A stretch of 64,000 nucleotides of DNA, from assembly GCF_029894425.1 (NCBI RefSeq), contig NZ_JARXYJ010000001.1, positions 496,001 through 560,000 of the forward strand. The letters are read 5' to 3'. This DNA is from Streptomyces sp. SAI-127 (GTDB lineage Bacteria > Actinomycetota > Actinomycetes > Streptomycetales > Streptomycetaceae). Below the pieces are notes generated by a model, which made no database searches, was not told where the DNA came from, and saw only the letters and a list, made by a program, of their open reading frames with translations. This document shows positions 58,862 through 64,000 of this stretch, one piece after another. The stretch's first letter is position 1. Every line of letters starts with the position of its first letter. The position numbers and the translations under genes were made by a program.

Positions 58862-59458
58862 TTACGCGGTGGCCGCCTGCATGTGCGTCGAGGCGCCGTG
58901 CCGCGCCTTCCGCTCCTCGCGCTTGCGGTCCCGCTCTTGCCGCGCCTGCTCCTTCCTCGCCTGCTCGGCGGCTTCTTCCATGGCTTTCAGTTCGGTGCGG
59001 AGGGAGTCGGCGGGGCGGCGTTCGAGGACGGCGTCGTAGCGTATGGCCAGCTGGTCCAGGGACTGGGTGTCGGACTCCCTGACCTCGGCCAGGATGGCCG
59101 TGCCGCCCGGCGGTACCTGCTGGGCGAAGACGCCTACGGCAGTGGCGGCCTGTTCGGCCCGCTTGTAGTCGTGGCCTCCCCCGATCAGCGCGCCGACGCC
59201 CCAGCCCATCAGCACGCCGAGGGGTCCGCCGAGGATGCCGACGAGCGAGCCGACCAGCCCGCCGACCGCGGTGTTCCTCCCCTCCTCGCCGTCCATGCCC
59301 TCGGGGACGCGCACCGCGCCGTCCTGGAGGCGCTCGACCAGGACGGCGGCACGGACCTCGGTCGTGGCGGGGCTGAGGTACTTCAGTTCACTGAGCGCCT
59401 GATACGCGGCGGCCCGGTCGGCGAAGCGCAGGGCAACGGCGTTCTCGTTCACGGACAT
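58862..59458 (-). CDS. DUF1269-family membrane protein, copy C
   Basis: This 198-residue protein differs from copy B by only a few residues before position 165. After that the charged tail diverges (ARKEQARQERDRKREERKARHG). The hydrophobic double segment and N-terminal domain are intact. The shared operator lies about 92 bp upstream. Its TetR partner is decayed, so this copy may be expressed constitutively or be controlled by the copy A or B repressors in trans. Function unknown. Confidence 0.9.
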   Translation of the reverse strand: MSVNENAVALRFADRAAAYQALSELKYLSPATTEVRAAVLVERLQDGAVRVPEGMDGEEGRNTAVGGLVGSLVGILGGPLGVLMGWGVGALIGGGHDYKRAEQAATAVGVFAQQVPPGGTAILAEVRESDTQSLDQLAIRYDAVLERRPADSLRTELKAMEEAAEQARKEQARQERDRKREERKARHGASTHMQAATA

Positions 59459-59549
59459 GAGCTCTCCCTCGGTCGACAGAGCCGCAACGGGCCCCTAGAT
59501 GACGGTGGGCGGCAGCGGCACCCGCCTGCACGGGACCTCCGCCCCATCT

Positions 59550-59597
59550 GTGAGACAGTATGTATCGAAGATGGTTGTGAGTCAATAAGTCTCACAG
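59550..59597. promoter_or_regulatory. Shared TetR/DUF1269 operator-promoter, copy C
   Basis: TGTGAGAC (59550-59557) and GTCTCACA (59590-59597) span 48 bp. On the minus strand TTGACT (59581-59586), 15 bp and TACATA (59560-59565) face the DUF1269 gene. The operator is intact although the divergent regulator gene is broken. Confidence 0.8.
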
Positions 59598-59616
59598 ATC
59601 GCGCGGGAGGAAGAGA

Positions 59617-59940
59617 GGTGACCGCCGCCACTTCACCCACGCTCCGTCGCCCAACGGGCCGGCCTCAACCGCGCCACCGTCCACCGACGCTGGTCCGGAC
59701 CAGCAGACCCTCTTCGTCGACACGCTCGCGCGCAGCGTCCGCCTTCGCTCGCCCGCCCCTCAGCCCCGTCCGCGACCAACTCGTCACCCAGCTCCAGCGG
59801 CACGCCGACTGGCTCAAACCAACTCGTCTCCCCATCGGTCATCGCCACCGTCGCCGAACGAGCCGAACTCGACGAGAACGCGCGGCACATCCACGAGCGC
59901 CCGGCATCCGGCACCGGACGGGACCCGGCAACGAAGTCAG
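59617..59940 (+). pseudogene. Decayed TetR regulator, copy C
   Basis: Pieces in different frames match TetR copies A and B in order: THASVAQRAGLNRATVHRRW (helix-turn-helix), PVRDQLVTQLQRHADWLKP, and SVIATVAERAELDENARHIHE. At least two frameshifts separate them, and the N-terminal residues before the helix-turn-helix and the C-terminal third are missing. It occupies the same position relative to the operator as the intact regulators. Confidence 0.85.
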
Positions 59941-59947
59941 GAGTGAC

Positions 59948-60149
59948 ATGGAAGAGACGAGCAACGGCTCGGGGCGCCCCATCACCAATTCGCGGCTACG
60001 GGCGGCGGTGATCGTGTCGGCGAGCGACAGGCTGACTCGAGCGCCGGTCCCTGGCGGGGAAGTCTCATCCTTGAGAGGCGCCTCCCCTCGGGCCCCCACT
60101 GGCGCAGGTATGAGCCCGCGCGCTTCGCTCCTCCCTCATCCGAACTGGT
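59948..60149. other. Spacer after TetR relic
   Basis: A short frame starting MEETSNGSGRP is open, but I see no supporting features for it. Nothing else is recognised. Confidence 0.3.
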
Positions 60150-60750
60150 TCAAGGCGTGCTCTTGTTGCTGTGCCCCGGGATCGGTTCAAGTCCCCAAGC
60201 GGCCGCTCGGGCGGCTGCTGCGGCGCGATTGGGAAGGTCCAGTTTGGCGAGAATGTGCTCGATGTGCGTGACGACCGTGCGCACTGCGATCGACAGGTTG
60301 CCGGCGATCTCGCGGTTCGTGCGGCCGCGGGTCAGTTCGGCCAGGACCTGGACTTCGCGGAGAGAAAGTCCGCCGGGACGAGCGCAAGGCCGACAGAGGG
60401 CTTGGGTCGCGGTGCCGGACCGTGTCAGACGCACTTCGAGCAGTTGCTGTGCGTGGATCACAAGGTCGTCGTCGGCAACGGCCGAGACCGTACCGTGGCG
60501 CGGATGAGATCGCTCAGCAAGACCCCGTCGGCCCCGGGACGCCGTAGCAGACCGCTGTTGACGGACACGAACGGCGCACCTGGGGAATCGGGAACGGTCA
60601 TGGCCCAGACGCCGTCGCCCGGTTCGGACGGCTGGTCGCCTGTGTCACTTTGCCGCAGGCCATCGACCACGGCGGCCAGGGAGTCGGTGAGCATGGTCAC
60701 CACCGGGCGGACCGGTAGGAGATGCTCGGGCGGCCGGGTCACTCCGATGT
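60150..60750 (-). pseudogene. LuxR-family regulator, frameshifted
   Basis: The last 90 codons encode a LuxR helix-turn-helix (LSLREVQVLAELTRGRTNREIAGNLSIAVRTVVTHIEHILAKL). Upstream, a different frame encodes a plausible sensor segment (MLTDSLAAVVDGLRQ, PGAPFVSVNSGLLRRPG) that stops at 60458. A single shift near 60460-60500 would join them. As written no complete regulator is encoded. It lies downstream of the maleylacetate reductase gene and may once have controlled the resorcinol operon. Confidence 0.6.
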
Positions 60751-60753
60751 TGG

Positions 60754-61824
60754 TCAGGGCGCGAGGGCGCCGTTCAACGCTGCCGTGAGCAGAAAGCGAA
60801 GGGCGTCGGACGTGACCGGGCGCGGGTTGGCGTAAGGCCGGCCCACTGCCTGGCCGATGACTTCGTCCACGTCGCCCTGGGTCAGGCCGAGGTCGGCGAG
60901 GGAGCGCGGGGCACCGAGCTCGACGCTCGTCCGGGCCAGGTGTCCCGGCACGTCGTCGGTGGCCAGGGCACGGCGTAGCGCCTGTTCGGCCGCCGGTGCC
61001 GCCGGGAGGTTGAAGGCGGCGACGTACGGGAGCAGGACCGTGTGGGTTTCGGCGTGGGGCAGGTCGAAGGTGCCGCCGAGGATGTGGCAGAGCTTGTGGT
61101 GCAGCGACATCGTGGTGGCCCCCAGGCAGGCGCCGCACAGCCAGGCCCCCCGCAGTGCGTCCGACCGCGCCTGAAGGCCCAGAGGGTCCTCGACGATGGT
61201 GGGCAGGGCGGCGGCCAGGGAACGGACACCGTCCTCGGCCATCAGGGAGATGATCGGTGAGGCGTCGGGGGCGTACAGGGCTTCGACGGCGTGGGCGACG
61301 GCGTTGAAGCCGCTGGTCACCGACATGCCGACAGGGAGACCGAGGGTGAGCTCGGGGTCGTAGACCACGCTGCGCGGCAGGACCGAACGGTCGCGTCCGG
61401 TCCGTTTGCGGCCGTTCTCGGTCACGCCCCAGATGGGGGTCATCTCGGAGCCCGCGTAGGTGGTCGGGACGCTGATCACGGGCAGCCCTGTTTCCAGGGC
61501 GATCGCCTTGCCCAAGCCGATCGTGGAGCCGCCGCCGATGGCCAGACAGCCGTCCGCGCCGGTCTCACGCGCGGCCTTGACGGCCGCCGCGGCGATGTCG
61601 GCGGGCACGTGCATCCGGGCTTCGGTGAAGCGGCCGACGCAGGCTTCTCCGAGCAGCGTCTCGGCTTGCTCGGCGAGCTTCTCCTGCGCCGGCGTGGACA
61701 GCACCAACAGCCTGCGCAGGCCGAGTCGCTCCGCCTCCTGCGGGATCTGCGCCATGCTTCCGGCACCGAAGACCACCCTCATGGGCAAGGCTTCGTAGGT
61801 GAAACTCGGCTGCTGGGTGGTCAT
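60754..61824 (-). CDS. Maleylacetate reductase
   Basis: This 356-residue iron-containing alcohol dehydrogenase-like enzyme reduces maleylacetate to 3-oxoadipate with NAD(P)H. Features are the nucleotide-binding GGGSTIGLGKAIAL, TTYAGSEMTPIWGVTE, HAVEALYAPDASPI, and the His-rich SLHHKLCHILGGTFDLPHAETH that in homologues binds metal or replaces it. Its start overlaps the hydroxyquinol dioxygenase stop by four bases. The pair is standard for hydroxyquinol degradation. Confidence 0.94.
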   Translation of the reverse strand: MTTQQPSFTYEALPMRVVFGAGSMAQIPQEAERLGLRRLLVLSTPAQEKLAEQAETLLGEACVGRFTEARMHVPADIAAAAVKAARETGADGCLAIGGGSTIGLGKAIALETGLPVISVPTTYAGSEMTPIWGVTENGRKRTGRDRSVLPRSVVYDPELTLGLPVGMSVTSGFNAVAHAVEALYAPDASPIISLMAEDGVRSLAAALPTIVEDPLGLQARSDALRGAWLCGACLGATTMSLHHKLCHILGGTFDLPHAETHTVLLPYVAAFNLPAAPAAEQALRRALATDDVPGHLARTSVELGAPRSLADLGLTQGDVDEVIGQAVGRPYANPRPVTSDALRFLLTAALNGALAP

Positions 61825-62690
61825 GGCGTGGCCTCCGGTGCTGTGGCCAGGACGATGTCGAACGTGGCATGGGTGAAAGGCACCGTCAAGCCGAAGCGTT
61901 CGGCGTCCCGCTCGTCAGGCGACTCGGTGAAGTCGGTGATGAGACCGCGTTTCACGACGAAGACCGCGTCGGAGTCGATGTACGGGCTGTTCGCGACGAA
62001 CGCGTGGGTGGTGACCGGCTGATGGCCGTCGGCACGCGCGATGAAGTGCACATGGGCGGGCCGGTAGGGATGCCGGCCGGTGGCGCGGAGCAGGCTGCCG
62101 ACCGGGCCGTCGGTCGGGATCGGGTAGTGCGAGGGGACGACGCTGCGGAACCTGAAGCGGCCCTCGTCGTCCGTACGGAACAGACCGCGCCCGTTGCCCG
62201 GTGGCTGGACGTCGGGCTGCTGCACGTCGTAGAAGCCGTCCTCAGTGCACTGCCAGACGTCGAGTTCGGCACCGGGCAGAGGTGTGCCGTCGGAGCTCAT
62301 CACCCGGCCGGAGATGACGCATGGGTGGCCGGTGCCCAGCAGGTCGATGGTGTCGCCGAGTTCACGGTGCGGCGAGGCGGTCATGTGGAAGGGGCCCAGG
62401 ACGGTGCTCTCGGTGCCGTGCTCGGCCCCGTTCAGGGTTTCGACGAGCATGGAGATCCCCAGGACGTCGGAGAGCAGGACGAACTCCTGGCGGGTGTCGT
62501 CGCATGTCTGGCCTACGGCGGTGAGGAACCCGATCGCGGCTTCCCATTCCTCCATCGTGGGTTCGATGTCCCGCACGAAGTCGTGGAGGTGGTGGGTGAG
62601 GCTTTCCATGATCTGCCGCAGCCGCTGGTCCTTGGTCTCCCGGAAACTGTCCACCACCGCGTCGGTGGCGGTCTCGACGGTGAAGTCCAC
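61821..62690 (-). CDS. Hydroxyquinol 1,2-dioxygenase (intradiol)
   Basis: This 289-residue non-heme Fe(III) enzyme opens hydroxyquinol between the two ortho hydroxyls to give maleylacetate. The N-terminal helical dimer domain is followed by the catalytic beta-sandwich. Expected iron ligands are visible: Tyr in DGFYDVQ, Tyr in SHYPIPTDG, and His pair in RPAHVHFIARADGH. LGPFHMTASP is also typical of the hydroxyquinol rather than catechol branch. Start is GTG 62690 with AGGA upstream. Confidence 0.93.
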   Translation of the reverse strand: MDFTVETATDAVVDSFRETKDQRLRQIMESLTHHLHDFVRDIEPTMEEWEAAIGFLTAVGQTCDDTRQEFVLLSDVLGISMLVETLNGAEHGTESTVLGPFHMTASPHRELGDTIDLLGTGHPCVISGRVMSSDGTPLPGAELDVWQCTEDGFYDVQQPDVQPPGNGRGLFRTDDEGRFRFRSVVPSHYPIPTDGPVGSLLRATGRHPYRPAHVHFIARADGHQPVTTHAFVANSPYIDSDAVFVVKRGLITDFTESPDERDAERFGLTVPFTHATFDIVLATAPEATP

Positions 62691-62699
62691 CTGGCGTTC

Positions 62700-63788
62700 C
62701 TAACTCTCGGAGGTGCCCCGGCCGACGAGGTGGTCGGTGAACCAGTCTCCGGTGAGCGCGTCGCGTTCGGCCGCGTGGTTGTAGAGGGTGTGCTCGCCGT
62801 CGGGCCAGATCCGCACCGTGGAGGCGGCGGGGTCGGCGGCGCGCAGGAACGGCTCCTGGTCCTCGTAGCGGGCGAGGGGATCCTGGCCGCCGTGCAGCAG
62901 GAGCAGCGGGCAGGTGATGCGGTGCTTGTCCGGGTGAAAGCGCAGGCTGTCCATGACCTCCGTCACCCGGCCCAGGTCGTCCGTGCCGACCACGGCTGAC
63001 AGCTGCTCGCGGGCGGTACGGAATTCCGGGACGGTCGGTACCGCCGGAGCACCGTTGACGACCACCGCGGCGACGCGCGAGTCCGCGGCGGCCAGATGGG
63101 CGGCGAACAGACCGCCGAAACTGATGCCCTGGACGCCGATCGGGCCGCCGAGGCGGGGATCGGCCTCGACCAGGTCGACGAAGCGGGCGAAGCCCTCGAT
63201 GACCTGCTCGTCGACGTACAGCCCGTGGCGCAGCCGTGACTCGCCCTGGCCGGGCCCTTCCACCAGCAGACAGGCCAGGCCGCGCGCGGTGTACGCGTCA
63301 GCCACCGGCAGATACGCCGCTCCCCAGCTGCTGAGCCCACCCCACGCGACCACGGTGGCCCGGGGTGTGCCGGCCGGCAGGCACAGCCAGCCGCCGAGAA
63401 CGCCGTCGCGGTGCGGGATCTCCACGCGCTGCACCTCGGGCGCGAGAGCCGCGACGGCGGCCGTGTGCCGGGCGTACAGCTCCCGTTTCTCCGGGGTGTC
63501 GGTCTGGTACGCCATCTGCGCGAACATCAGGGCCGCGGCGGCGAACCGGTATGCCTGCCGGGCGGTCGTGCGGTGTCCCGACTCCTGTGCGCGTCGGGCT
63601 CGTTCGAGCTGCGCCTCCGCAAGGGCCGCGGCGGCGTCCGGCCACGGGGTCCCGGCCGCGGTGTCGGTCAGCAGGCGGCGGGCGTCGGCGGGATCCATGC
63701 CGCAGTCGGTGAGCCGGGTGAAGGGCATGGCCCGGTGCTGGGCGGCGACCAGCGGCGGCAGCGTCGGTGTTTCCTGCTTCTCGGTCAT
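62700..63788 (-). CDS. Alpha/beta hydrolase, FrsA/dipeptidyl-peptidase-like
   Basis: This 362-residue hydrolase has an N-terminal helical cap-like region (about 1-130) and nucleophile Ser in VQGISFGGLFAAHLA. Asp is probably in LLLHGGQDPLARYED and His in WPDGEHTLYNH. Family members include 2,6-dihydroxypseudooxynicotine hydrolase and polyketide-type C-C hydrolases. Placed between a phenol hydroxylase and hydroxyquinol dioxygenase, it may release resorcinol from an acylated precursor. This is inference. Confidence 0.85.
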   Translation of the reverse strand: MTEKQETPTLPPLVAAQHRAMPFTRLTDCGMDPADARRLLTDTAAGTPWPDAAAALAEAQLERARRAQESGHRTTARQAYRFAAAALMFAQMAYQTDTPEKRELYARHTAAVAALAPEVQRVEIPHRDGVLGGWLCLPAGTPRATVVAWGGLSSWGAAYLPVADAYTARGLACLLVEGPGQGESRLRHGLYVDEQVIEGFARFVDLVEADPRLGGPIGVQGISFGGLFAAHLAAADSRVAAVVVNGAPAVPTVPEFRTAREQLSAVVGTDDLGRVTEVMDSLRFHPDKHRITCPLLLLHGGQDPLARYEDQEPFLRAADPAASTVRIWPDGEHTLYNHAAERDALTGDWFTDHLVGRGTSES

Positions 63789-64000
63789 GCCATCACCTTC
63801 ATGGGTGCGGTCAGCGCGGTGTCGAGGGCGTCGACGAGCGTGCCGATGTCGGTGCTGTCGGCGGCGGTGCCGAACAGGACGAAGTCGGGGCGGGCCAGAT
63901 ACGCGACCGCGCCGAGCAGGTGGAGGTACTCGCGGTGCCGTCCGTCGAGGTCGTCGACCGTGTCGAGGGCGACCACGGCGCAGCCCAGGAGCTCCAGCAG
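63785..64000 (-). CDS. C-terminal end of a FAD-dependent phenol/resorcinol hydroxylase (partial)
   Basis: Seventy-one residues to the stop read VVALDTVDDLDGRHREYLHLLG and YLARPDFVLFGTA. This resembles the thioredoxin-like C-terminus of MhpA/resorcinol 4-hydroxylase-type flavoprotein monooxygenases. The rest lies beyond the right edge. The four-base overlap with the hydrolase gene places it in the same operon. Resorcinol hydroxylation to hydroxyquinol would complete the pathway. Confidence 0.7.
   Translation of the reverse strand: MLELLGCAVVALDTVDDLDGRHREYLHLLGAVAYLARPDFVLFGTAADSTDIGTLVDALDTALTAPMKVMA

Overview
The window is GC-rich throughout, with strong third-position GC, frequent GTG and TTG starts, Tat-type signal peptides and a mycothiol-type formaldehyde dehydrogenase. 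Together these point to a Streptomyces-like actinomycete chromosome. I see no tRNA, rRNA, CRISPR array or prophage. Gene density is uneven and many gene remnants lie between intact operons, which looks like an accessory or arm region rather than core genome.

Left part (1-18.5 kb): a fructan/sucrose uptake locus (ABC permease, solute-binding protein, divergent secreted GH32 enzyme); a remnant of an IS200/IS605-type tnpB with its 3' hairpin; a secreted sedolisin-type protease; an ABC transporter followed by a histidine kinase and response regulator; an SGNH esterase; a frameshifted amidohydrolase; a LysR regulator; and the first of three TetR/DUF1269 cassettes.

Middle part (18.9-47 kb): a mosaic of aromatic-type catabolic genes. 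It holds an IclR-controlled cluster (SDR, carboxymuconolactone decarboxylase-like protein, two FAH-family enzymes, SDR); a CYP199-like P450; a dienelactone hydrolase; an alpha-hydroxy acid oxidase with an HbpS/GlcG-like protein; Fur and KatG; a ferredoxin, ferredoxin reductase and P450 operon; and a Rieske oxygenase with its reductase. Three of these operons follow related promoter-leader elements carrying the palindrome CTGACAAACTTTTGTCAG, and two elements are followed by decayed copies of the HbpS-like gene. Truncated SDR, CoA-transferase, IclR and maleylacetate reductase genes and a nearly identical 799-bp TetR duplication show repeated recombination.

Right part (47-64 kb): the second and third TetR/DUF1269 cassettes, which share an operator and, for two copies, the terminator; an efflux pump with TetR and aldo/keto reductase; an O-demethylation-type operon (P450, reductase, S-(hydroxymethyl)mycothiol dehydrogenase, metallo-hydrolase) that would oxidise a methoxyarene and dispose of the formaldehyde; an IclR regulator; a macrolide-type glycosyltransferase; and the start of a resorcinol/hydroxyquinol operon (hydroxylase end, alpha/beta hydrolase, hydroxyquinol dioxygenase, maleylacetate reductase) feeding the beta-ketoadipate route.

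All functions are read from the sequence and family knowledge alone; no database search was run.
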